From the NCBI GenBank assembly GCA_964398865.1, contig CAYNOO010000016.1, positions 1 to 11,989 on the forward strand: a stretch of 11,989 nt of DNA. The letters are read 5' to 3'. This DNA comes from Phycocordibacter sp964398865 (GTDB lineage Bacteria; Patescibacteriota; Minisyncoccia; Phycocordibacterales; Phycocordibacteraceae). Numbering within the stretch: the stretch's first letter is position 1; every line of letters begins with the position of its first letter. Positions 7,188 through 11,989 of the stretch are shown piece after piece. The translations under genes and the position numbers were made by a program. The notes beneath the pieces were generated by a model. The model did not search any database and was not told the DNA's origin. It saw only the letters and a program-made list of their open reading frames with translations.

Positions 7188-7831
7188 TGATTGGTCGTAT
7201 TTTTAGGGTGATATTGGACTCTCTCATCCCTCTTTCAAGTGAATTTGCAATTGCCCGTTCGCTTTCAGAGAGTACGCTTGCCGAACTCCTGCATCCTATG
7301 ATCCATCGTGACAGACCTTGGATTACAGCGCTTTTCCCATATAGAAATCATAAGGTTCGCGCCCTTATTCGGGCTATAAAATATCGCGGAGAAAAAGCGC
7401 CGCTTCCAGCTCTGGGAAGAATTCTTGCGGACGAAATATTGGATATCCTTGCTGACAAAAAAGCACTTGGAGGGTGGCAAAATCCCCTTCTTGTCCCGAT
7501 TCCAAGCTCACGCGCGCGCCTTAAAGCGCGCGGCTACAATCAGGTGGAGCGCATCGTCCTAGCTACCCTCCCCCATCTTGAAGGACACGTAACGTATGCG
7601 CCCGATGTGCTTGCCCGGGAAGACAGACCAAGCCAGGTTGAGGTGGTAAAAGCCGAACGTAAGAAAAATATCGAAGGCGCGTTCTTCGTGATACGACCAG
7701 AAAAAGTTACGGGTATGAACGTCATACTCATTGACGATGTTGCGGAAACAGGCACAACACTTGCGGACGCCGCAAGAGCCCTCAAAGAAGCCGGAGCTTC
7801 TGAAATTATTGCTATCACTCTTGCACACTAG
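7187..7831 (+). CDS. comF: ComF family protein (phosphoribosyltransferase-like, DNA uptake)
   Basis: ComF proteins carry a type I phosphoribosyltransferase fold and are needed for natural transformation, where they act in the cytoplasm on incoming single-stranded DNA. This one is 214 aa. The ComF hallmarks are YRNHKVRALIRAIKYRGE (52-69), LVPIPSSRARLKARGYNQVE (102-121) and the PRPP-binding loop VILIDDVAETGTTLADA (179-195; D183, D184, T189, T191). The usual N-terminal four-cysteine zinc finger is absent, and the protein contains no cysteine. It is divergent from pilM, 50 bp away, and the link of pilus plus ComF supports a competence role. Its stop is only 6 nt from the stop of the convergent 59-aa gene. 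The start ATG has only a weak GAAAG upstream. Confidence 0.93.
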   Translation: MIGRIFRVILDSLIPLSSEFAIARSLSESTLAELLHPMIHRDRPWITALFPYRNHKVRALIRAIKYRGEKAPLPALGRILADEILDILADKKALGGWQNPLLVPIPSSRARLKARGYNQVERIVLATLPHLEGHVTYAPDVLAREDRPSQVEVVKAERKKNIEGAFFVIRPEKVTGMNVILIDDVAETGTTLADAARALKEAGASEIIAITLAH

Positions 7832-7837
7832 AAAGTC

Positions 7838-8017
7838 CTAGCGAGCCTTGTGACGTCTCACGCCACCTTTTTTAAAAAGCGATTTTGCTTTCTTCTCGTC
7901 CTTTTTAGAATTTCCTCGAGCTGCAGCGTGACTAGCGAGTTTCCGTAATTTAATCTTCCGAGCTAGTTCTTCCGAACGTTTATTTAACTCTTTTGATGAA
8001 GGAGTCTCTCTTGTCAT
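7838..8017 (-). CDS. Small, very basic protein of unknown function (59 aa)
   Basis: An open frame of 59 codons starting at ATG 8017, whose first base is the last base of the preceding gene's TAA stop (TAATG overlap). AGGA lies 5 nt before the ATG, and GGGAGG lies about 12 nt before it, both inside the end of the upstream gene. The product is highly charged: MTRETPSSKELNKRSEELAR opens a helix, followed by KIKLRKL, then a Lys-rich stretch (about 38-50) and a C-terminal GGVRRHKAR. Composition suggests a nucleic-acid or ribosome-binding peptide, but I recognise no family. The TAATG junction and the Shine-Dalgarno support it as a real, coupled gene. An alternative is a chance frame, which is less likely given the position. 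Confidence 0.6.
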   Translation of the reverse strand: MTRETPSSKELNKRSEELARKIKLRKLASHAAARGNSKKDEKKAKSLFKKGGVRRHKAR

Positions 8018-8844
8018 TATTGTCCTATACCTCCCGATGTGGTCGTCGTTGCAGTTGCACTAACTTTCATACTCTTAAGTGCAGTGAGTATCTTGTTGGC
8101 ATCGTTGCGTGCCGTCTGGAGATCTTTGTGAGCAAGAACAATTTGTGCACGAGCATCCTTAAGCGCTTTCGTATTCGCTGCTTTCTTTGTTGCGTCACCC
8201 TCGTCAGGAACAAGCGCAACGATTGCGTTCACTGCTGCTTGCGCCTGTAAACTCGCATCGGCGATTTTTGCATTGTATTCATCAAGAACCACACGAACAG
8301 CAGTCACGTCATTTCCTGCTGCAGCAGCTGCAACGATACGTGTCTCAAATTTTACTCCAATGAGATGAAGCTTAGCCGCAACGGTCACGATGCGATCAGC
8401 AGCAGCGATAATTGCTCCTTGCGGCATGACGAGTGCGTAGATGCGGTATGAACTAGTGACAGAGTCTACATCGCCTTTGAGAGTTGTAACATCAGCGTCC
8501 GCGTCAATCTTTGCTTTGAGAGCATTGAGCGCGGTTATTTGTGCCCCCAGGGTACCAGCGATGGCAGTCTTATCAGTAGAGGAAAGATTGAGCATTGCCT
8601 GGACACGCGCGATGAGTCCGTTCAAGTTAGTGACTCGTCGGTCAATTTCCTGGTGCGCTCGGTCTTTACCTCGCATCAATGCGATTGATTGTGCTGCACC
8701 TGCGGTTGCGCTGCCTTCTGCTTTTACAGTCGGAGCGGCTACTGACGTATTCACGCCTGCAGTTACCGTGTCTGCGGCAACTGCAAACAGAGGAGCCGTG
8801 ATAAGTGCGCATGCAATGAGAGCGAGGGTAGTGATATTTTTCAT
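8017..8844 (-). CDS. Secreted, alpha-helical protein of unknown function
   Basis: A 275-aa protein with a clear signal peptide: basic MKN, a hydrophobic core (about 5-20) and a likely signal peptidase I site after AVA (residues 21-23), before ADTVTAG. The mature part is rich in Ala, Asp, Val, Thr and Lys and looks almost wholly helical. It contains IDRRVTNLNGLIARVQAML (67-85), LNALKAKIDADADVTTLKGD and LHLIGVKFETRIVAAAAAG, and ends in a helical basic region and a low-complexity tail ATATTTTSGGIGQ. There are no catalytic motifs and no mature cysteines. The upstream 93-aa gene is also exported and only 25 nt away, and the downstream 59-aa gene overlaps by 1 nt, so all three are probably one transcript. 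I recognise no named family; a cell-surface or envelope-associated structural role is only a guess. Confidence 0.85.
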   Translation of the reverse strand: MKNITTLALIACALITAPLFAVAADTVTAGVNTSVAAPTVKAEGSATAGAAQSIALMRGKDRAHQEIDRRVTNLNGLIARVQAMLNLSSTDKTAIAGTLGAQITALNALKAKIDADADVTTLKGDVDSVTSSYRIYALVMPQGAIIAAADRIVTVAAKLHLIGVKFETRIVAAAAAGNDVTAVRVVLDEYNAKIADASLQAQAAVNAIVALVPDEGDATKKAANTKALKDARAQIVLAHKDLQTARNDANKILTALKSMKVSATATTTTSGGIGQ

Positions 8845-8869
8845 ACGTAAGATAGTTAGGAAGTAAGAA

Positions 8870-9151
8870 TTATTGTGCGACCGCCTTATCGTTAAGACCG
8901 GTGTCGATGGCTGCCGTATCCTCGTTCATCGCGCTGACATCCGCATCAACAGATGCGACATCCTGAGCCAACGCTGTGTCTGAAGTGTCAGCTCCAGTGG
9001 GAAGTGTTGGTCCCGTAGAAGCGGGAGTTTGGGTATCGCCAACTGCTACAGGAACGGGCGCGGGTCTTGTTGATGAGTACCAATAATAGCCTCCGCCAAT
9101 TAAAGCAGCGACAATAACGATTCCAAGAGCGATTTTTATGTTTCCTGACAT
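8870..9151 (-). CDS. Small membrane-anchored protein of unknown function (93 aa)
   Basis: An N-terminal transmembrane anchor (about residues 6-25, IALGIVIVAALIGGGYYWYS) is followed by a Pro/Thr-rich linker (about 29-53). An acidic helical C-terminus follows (about 58-88), with regularly spaced Asp residues: DVASVDADVSAMNEDTAAID, then TGLNDKAVAQ. The spacing of hydrophobic residues suggests an amphipathic or coiled-coil helix exposed outside the cell. It is the first gene of the 93/275/59-aa cluster, with a TATAAT box upstream. No enzyme motif or named family is recognised. Topology and operon position suggest a partner for the secreted 275-aa protein; this is inference. Confidence 0.82.
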   Translation of the reverse strand: MSGNIKIALGIVIVAALIGGGYYWYSSTRPAPVPVAVGDTQTPASTGPTLPTGADTSDTALAQDVASVDADVSAMNEDTAAIDTGLNDKAVAQ

Positions 9152-9214
9152 ATGATTGATCGTGAGTGATTAACGCGAACTAGTTATAGACATTTAATAA
9201 AACCTTACTTCTTT

Positions 9215-9220
9215 ATTATA
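9215..9220 (-). promoter_or_regulatory. Candidate -10 box upstream of the 93-aa gene
   Basis: On the minus strand 9220-9215 reads TATAAT, a perfect -10 consensus in the A+T-rich 109-bp intergenic stretch 9152-9260. Transcription would begin near 9208 and leave a leader of about 57 nt. No convincing -35 lies 16-18 bp upstream. The rest of the intergenic stretch holds no gene or strong hairpin that I can see. Confidence 0.4.
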
Positions 9221-9260
9221 GCGTACGTAAGAAACGAACCTTGGGGTGCAAAGCCCTTGT

Positions 9261-9893
9261 TCAAATATCAGAGGCTTTTGAAGTAAGAATAGCCAAAATC
9301 TCATTCCAAGACTTGACGCGAACTACGCCGGGAGGTACGTCCCCCTGATTCCAAGGCGTATCAAAAAGAAAAACAGGAATGCCAGTTTCTGCGACATCTT
9401 TTGCAAAACCGAGCGCGTCATCAATGAACGCATCAATGCCAACTTCTTTTACGACATCAGACTTCAAGCGTCGCTTTGAAAAATCGGGGTCGTCATGGCT
9501 CGTAAAATGCACTTCGCGATACAGACCTAAGAAATTTTTCTTCAGCCAATCTTCCGTAGAATCTCGCGCGATCTCGCGACGTCCCGTGACAATAACGATG
9601 TTATAGAATTTTTCTAATTTTTTGAGAGCGTCATATGCGCCGAACACTGCTTCAGCAGAATGATGAAAATCCGTCGTGATGAATTCATCGATGCGCCGCA
9701 CAGCCTCTTCACGCGTGCAGTCCCATATCTCTCCCAAGGAATAACTAGTTACATCTTCGCGCGAATAGTTAGTGCCGTACGTTGCATTATGAAACTCAGC
9801 CAAGGCATCACCACTGCGCACCAACACGTCGTCAAAATCAACGCCGAGAATTTTTTTCTGCTTTTTAGCCTGCTGTGGGGAAGAATTCGCCAT
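9261..9893 (-). CDS. HAD-superfamily phosphatase / 5'-nucleotidase-like hydrolase
   Basis: A cytoplasmic haloacid dehalogenase-fold hydrolase, likely acting on a small phosphorylated metabolite such as a nucleotide. From ATG at 9893 it is 210 aa. The four HAD motifs are visible: motif I GVDFDDVL (17-24; nucleophile D19, acid/base D21), motif II VTGRRE (102-107; T103), a Lys for motif III at about 144-149 (RLKSDVVKE) and motif IV FIDDAL (156-161; D158, D159). The helical cap between motifs I and II (about 28-95) is short, as in the 5'(3')-deoxyribonucleotidase-like NT5C type. AGGA 6 nt before this ATG supports the start. A TTG at 9935, with GAGAGGG 5 nt upstream, would add 14 residues and is a real alternative. 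It follows the glutamine synthetase gene closely and is probably co-transcribed. The substrate is unknown. Confidence 0.87.
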   Translation of the reverse strand: MANSSPQQAKKQKKILGVDFDDVLVRSGDALAEFHNATYGTNYSREDVTSYSLGEIWDCTREEAVRRIDEFITTDFHHSAEAVFGAYDALKKLEKFYNIVIVTGRREIARDSTEDWLKKNFLGLYREVHFTSHDDPDFSKRRLKSDVVKEVGIDAFIDDALGFAKDVAETGIPVFLFDTPWNQGDVPPGVVRVKSWNEILAILTSKASDI

Positions 9894-9945
9894 AGGTCGT
9901 CCTGCTATCGTAATAGCTTTACGACCCTTCGGCAATGAAGCCCTC

Positions 9946-10971
9946 TCAGGAACCCAATATCGTCTTCATCAAAACGGTACACACCTGATACGGATCCATG
10001 TTCGCAGCAGGACGCCTATCTTCAAGATATCCGCGGTCAGCATTCGCTGTCGCCATCGGAATTCTGATAGACGCGCCACGATCTGAAACGCCATACCGGA
10101 ATTCATTAATGCTGCATGTCTCATGCCTGCCTGTGAGACGAGCCTCATTCCCTGCCCCATACATCGCAATATGCTCGTGGTGCTTTTTCTTCAATTTTTC
10201 GCACGCCGCTTTCACATGCTTCATGCCACCAGCAGCACGCATTGCTTTCGTCGAGAAGTTCGTATGTGCCCCTGCGCCATTCCAATCTCCCGAAACAGGT
10301 TTAGGTGCGTATGAAATTGAAATATCAAATTCTTCTCCCAATCTCTCCAAAAGCCATCGCGCAATCCAAAGTTGATCAGCAACCGCAAGAGGTCCTACTG
10401 GTCCCACTTGGAACTCCCACTGACCGGGCATCACTTCCGCATTGATGCCGGAGAGTTCTATCCCTGCCTTGAGGCACGCCTCCATATGTTCTTCAACCAA
10501 ATCTCTCCCGACGATATTCCCTGCGCCTACGCCGCAATAGTACGGACCTTGAGGAGCGGGAAATCCTGTTGCCGGAAATCCAAGCGGTCGCCCATCTTGA
10601 TACATCGTATATTCCTGCTCGATGCCAAACCATGCATCAGCTGTTTGATATTTCTTGGCGATAGCGCGAAGTTCCGCACGCGTGTTCGTCGGATGTACAT
10701 CACCATTCGCCTGGTACACCTCACACATGACGAGCAAGTGTGGCGCACCCCGCAGCGGATCAGGCAAGAAAAAAACCGGTACTAGCCGGCAATCACTGAA
10801 TCTTCCTTCTGCTTGTTCGGTCGAGGAGCCGTCAAAACCCCACTCCGGAATATCTTTTAATTTTGTAATCGACCCCTTAATAATTTTGGTCTTGGAGCGG
10901 AGTCCCGGTGTGGGCTTCCGACCGTCGAGCCAAAGGTACTCAACCTCTACATACTTAGTAATGGTAGTCAT
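9946..10971 (-). CDS. Glutamine synthetase, type II (eukaryote-like GSII)
   Basis: Catalyses ATP-dependent condensation of glutamate and ammonia to glutamine. At 341 aa it is the short GSII form, not the about 450-470 aa GSI typical of bacteria. It shows YLWLDG (12-17), the N-terminal signature WGFDGSSTEQA (44-54), catalytic-site FGIEQEYT (115-122), NAEVMPGQWEFQVGP (177-191), the nucleotide/glutamate region GDWNGAGAHTNFST (228-241), RGASIRIP (298-305) and the flap/Arg segment EDRRPAANMDPY (317-328). All of these are complete, so the enzyme should be active. GSII is best known from eukaryotes and some bacteria such as Streptomyces and rhizobia; in a CPR-like genome it suggests horizontal gain, or use for glutamine-dependent reactions. 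The ATG at 10971 lacks a clear Shine-Dalgarno. It is followed closely by the HAD gene. Confidence 0.95.
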   Translation of the reverse strand: MTTITKYVEVEYLWLDGRKPTPGLRSKTKIIKGSITKLKDIPEWGFDGSSTEQAEGRFSDCRLVPVFFLPDPLRGAPHLLVMCEVYQANGDVHPTNTRAELRAIAKKYQTADAWFGIEQEYTMYQDGRPLGFPATGFPAPQGPYYCGVGAGNIVGRDLVEEHMEACLKAGIELSGINAEVMPGQWEFQVGPVGPLAVADQLWIARWLLERLGEEFDISISYAPKPVSGDWNGAGAHTNFSTKAMRAAGGMKHVKAACEKLKKKHHEHIAMYGAGNEARLTGRHETCSINEFRYGVSDRGASIRIPMATANADRGYLEDRRPAANMDPYQVCTVLMKTILGS

Positions 10972-11031
10972 AATTCATTGTAACAAGTGACTTACCCTAT
11001 ACTGCAAAATTACCCTGTGGAATTCGTTTTC

Positions 11032-11100
11032 TAAGAAAATACCGCCTTCGCGAGCTTAGCGGACTGTGTCCGCTAAGCTCGCTACTGCGGGCGAAGGCGG
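11032..11100 (-). terminator. Large palindromic hairpin with T-rich tail at the 3' end of tRNA-Ser
   Basis: A near-perfect palindrome. The inner arms are CGAGCTTAGCGGAC (11051-11064) and GTCCGCTAAGCTCG (11068-11081), 14 bp around a TGT loop. The outer arms are CCGCCTTCG (11042-11050) and CGAAGGCGG (11092-11100), 9 bp, with a 10-nt bulge (11082-11091) on one side. On the minus strand it directly follows tRNA-Ser, sharing the last 3 nt of the tRNA gene, and is followed by TATTTTCTTAG. This fits an intrinsic terminator, or a REP-like mobile palindrome used as one. The structure is seen; the function is inferred. Confidence 0.72.
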
Positions 11101-11186
11101 AGAGGGAGGGATTCGAACCCTCGATACGGTTTTACCCGTATGGCAGATTAGCAATCTACTGGTTTCAGCCGCTCACCCACCTCTCC
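11098..11186 (-). tRNA. tRNA-Ser (anticodon GCU)
   Basis: The minus strand folds as a class II tRNA of 89 nt. The acceptor stem is GGAGAGG (11186-11180) paired with CCTCTCC (11105-11099), with G at the discriminator position, as is usual for serine tRNAs. The anticodon stem GTAGA/TCTGC (one G-T pair) closes the loop TTGCTAA; the anticodon GCT (11152-11150) reads AGC/AGU serine codons. A long variable arm (ATACGG, loop, CCGTAT) and a T-arm GAGGG-TTCGAAT-CCCTC confirm the class. The 3' CCA is not encoded: the bases after the discriminator read CCT and are part of the palindromic hairpin, so CCA must be added by the nucleotidyltransferase. Confidence 0.95.
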
Positions 11187-11200
11187 TTGATGACCATCAA

Positions 11201-11209
11201 TTCATAACA
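11201..11209 (-). promoter_or_regulatory. Candidate extended -10 for tRNA-Ser
   Basis: On the minus strand 11209-11201 reads TGTTATGAA, a TGn plus a weak -10 (TATGAA), 14 nt before the mature tRNA 5' end. No clear -35 is seen. The perfect dyad TTGATG-AC-CATCAA (11187-11200) fills the space between this box and the tRNA and would cover the start site. Confidence 0.33.
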
Positions 11210-11256
11210 CGAATTAAGTGTTCGAGCGAACGACTCTCTAAGCTCTACTTTAGTTT

Positions 11257-11286
11257 GAGACAAAGGACATTGGAATGCGTTAGAAT
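11257..11286 (+). promoter_or_regulatory. Candidate promoter of the cyclophilin gene
   Basis: TAGAAT at 11281-11286 is a 5/6 match to the -10 consensus. GAGACA (11257-11262) lies 18 bp upstream as a moderate -35; the overlapping TTGAGA (11255-11260) is closer to consensus but at a 20-bp spacing. A start near 11293 would leave a leader of about 27 nt. No Shine-Dalgarno precedes the ATG at 11320. Confidence 0.38.
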
Positions 11287-11319
11287 ACTCATTCAAAGTT
11301 ACTAACCCTCATAAACTCT

Positions 11320-11989
11320 ATGCCCAAAATGTATATCATCATTATTCTCGTCACTGTAGTCGCAATCGCAGGAACCTGGATTGCCGTTTCCAATAATGCG
11401 CAAAAGCAAGCGAGTGGTGCGAACACTCTCACGAATGCGTACGGCACTGACACTGTCGCAACTCCCTCCCCTACTCCCGCTGACCAGAGTCAGACCGCAG
11501 GCTCCGGTACTGCAAGTACGCAAACTGCAATGCACGCAACACTGCACACTAACAAAGGAGACATCACGCTTGAATTCTTTTCAGACGATGCACCAAACAC
11601 CGTTGCCAACTTCTTAAAACTCGCAAAAGCAGGCTTCTACGATGGCACTAAGTTGCACCGCGTTATCAAAGGCTTCATGCTGCAAGGTGGCGACCCGCTG
11701 ACGAAAGATGATTCAGCGATGGCACGTTGGGGAACCGGCGGTCCTGGCTACTCATTCAACGATGAGATTCGCGCAAACAATAAGAATGACGTTGGCACCA
11801 TAGCAATGGCAAATTCCGGTCCCAACACCAACGGCAGTCAGTTCTTCATCAATGTCGCTCCTAACAACTTCTTGGATTCCAAGCACACCGTCTTCGGACG
11901 TGTCACCTCGGGCATGGATGTTGTTACAGCAATAGAAAACACTCCTACCAACTCAGGAGACCGCCCTCTCGAAGCTATTGTCATCAACT
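11320..11989 (+). CDS. Membrane-anchored cyclophilin-type peptidyl-prolyl cis-trans isomerase (3' end cut by window)
   Basis: Catalyses proline cis-trans isomerisation for protein folding; the N-terminal anchor places the domain outside the membrane. The frame runs from ATG 11320 without a stop to the window edge (223 codons plus 1 nt). ATG at 11329 (residue 4) is an alternative start. The protein has a transmembrane segment (about 4-22), a low-complexity Thr/Ser/Pro/Gln linker (about 28-70) and a cyclophilin domain from about 71. Key residues are LHRVIKGFMLQGGDP (112-126), giving R114, F119 and Q122 of the active site, then MANSGPNTNGSQFFI (163-177) and FLDSKHTVFG (184-193). F184 stands where human cyclophilin A has the cyclosporin-binding Trp121. 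The last expected beta strand (EAIVIN) is reached, so only a few residues are missing. There is no lipobox, so it is a bitopic protein and not a lipoprotein. Confidence 0.94.
   Translation, partial: MPKMYIIIILVTVVAIAGTWIAVSNNAQKQASGANTLTNAYGTDTVATPSPTPADQSQTAGSGTASTQTAMHATLHTNKGDITLEFFSDDAPNTVANFLKLAKAGFYDGTKLHRVIKGFMLQGGDPLTKDDSAMARWGTGGPGYSFNDEIRANNKNDVGTIAMANSGPNTNGSQFFINVAPNNFLDSKHTVFGRVTSGMDVVTAIENTPTNSGDRPLEAIVIN

Noticed and set aside
7513..7532. CGCGCGC / GCGCGCG hairpin inside comF
   Set aside because: It encodes the conserved ComF segment SSRARLKARGYNQ, so coding explains it; no T tract follows.
7993..8250. Plus-strand frame of 85 codons, Cys-rich
   Set aside because: Antisense to the 275-aa and 59-aa genes; the Cys-rich composition is a codon shadow.
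8806..8844. Possible lipobox (LIAC) in the 275-aa protein
   Set aside because: The Cys sits inside the hydrophobic core with more hydrophobic residues after it, and a good AVA signal peptidase I site follows.
9230..9258. Possible terminator after the HAD gene
   Set aside because: Only 3-4 bp arms can be paired and there is no T tract.
11302..11547. Minus-strand frame of 81 codons near the right end
   Set aside because: Antisense to the cyclophilin N-terminus, cysteine/serine-rich nonsense composition, no ribosome binding site.
1..11989. CRISPR array, insertion sequence or alternative genetic code
   Set aside because: No regularly spaced repeats, no transposase and no terminal repeats were found; TGA serves as a stop in pilM, pilN and pilO.

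Overview
The window looks like a piece of a Candidate Phyla Radiation (Patescibacteria) chromosome, probably a Parcubacteria-like lineage. This is an inference from four things. The type IV pilus set is compact and includes CPR-style PilM/N/O and a very short PilP-like protein. Many start codons lack a clear Shine-Dalgarno sequence. Genes are packed with ATGA, TAATG and 11-nt overlaps. There are several small secreted or membrane-anchored proteins of no known family. TGA is used as a real stop (pilM, and the pilN/pilO and pilO/pilP-like ATGA junctions), so this is the standard bacterial code and not the TGA=Gly code of Gracilibacteria/Absconditabacteria.

Layout. (1) From 7136 down to base 1, on the minus strand, lies a type IV pilus operon in the order pilM - pilN - pilO - pilP-like - pilB - CheY-like receiver - pilT - pilC, with pilC cut by the window edge. 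The only sizeable gap is 109 nt between pilM and pilN, and it contains an inverted repeat. (2) comF (7187-7831, plus strand) diverges from pilM across a 50-bp intergenic region. (3) A minus-strand cluster of unrecognised small genes follows: a 93-aa membrane-anchored protein (9151-8870), a 275-aa secreted helical protein (8844-8017) and a 59-aa very basic protein (8017-7838). (4) Next are a type II (eukaryote-like) glutamine synthetase and a HAD-family phosphatase, both minus strand (10971-9261). (5) A tRNA-Ser(GCU), minus strand, has a large palindromic hairpin joined to its 3' end. (6) A membrane-anchored cyclophilin-type peptidyl-prolyl isomerase runs off the right edge on the plus strand.

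How the genes fit together. PilM (cytoplasmic), PilN and PilO (membrane) form the alignment complex. PilC is the membrane platform. PilB and PilT are the extension and retraction ATPases. No secretin gene is seen, as expected for a cell without a typical outer membrane. The single-domain receiver between pilB and pilT could tie pilus dynamics to phosphorelay signalling. ComF next door fits DNA uptake through the pilus, the usual partnership in competence. The secreted protein cluster, the cyclophilin and the glutamine synthetase have no obvious functional link to the pilus genes.

No CRISPR array, insertion sequence, rRNA or origin is visible, and no stretch longer than 300 bp lacks a gene.
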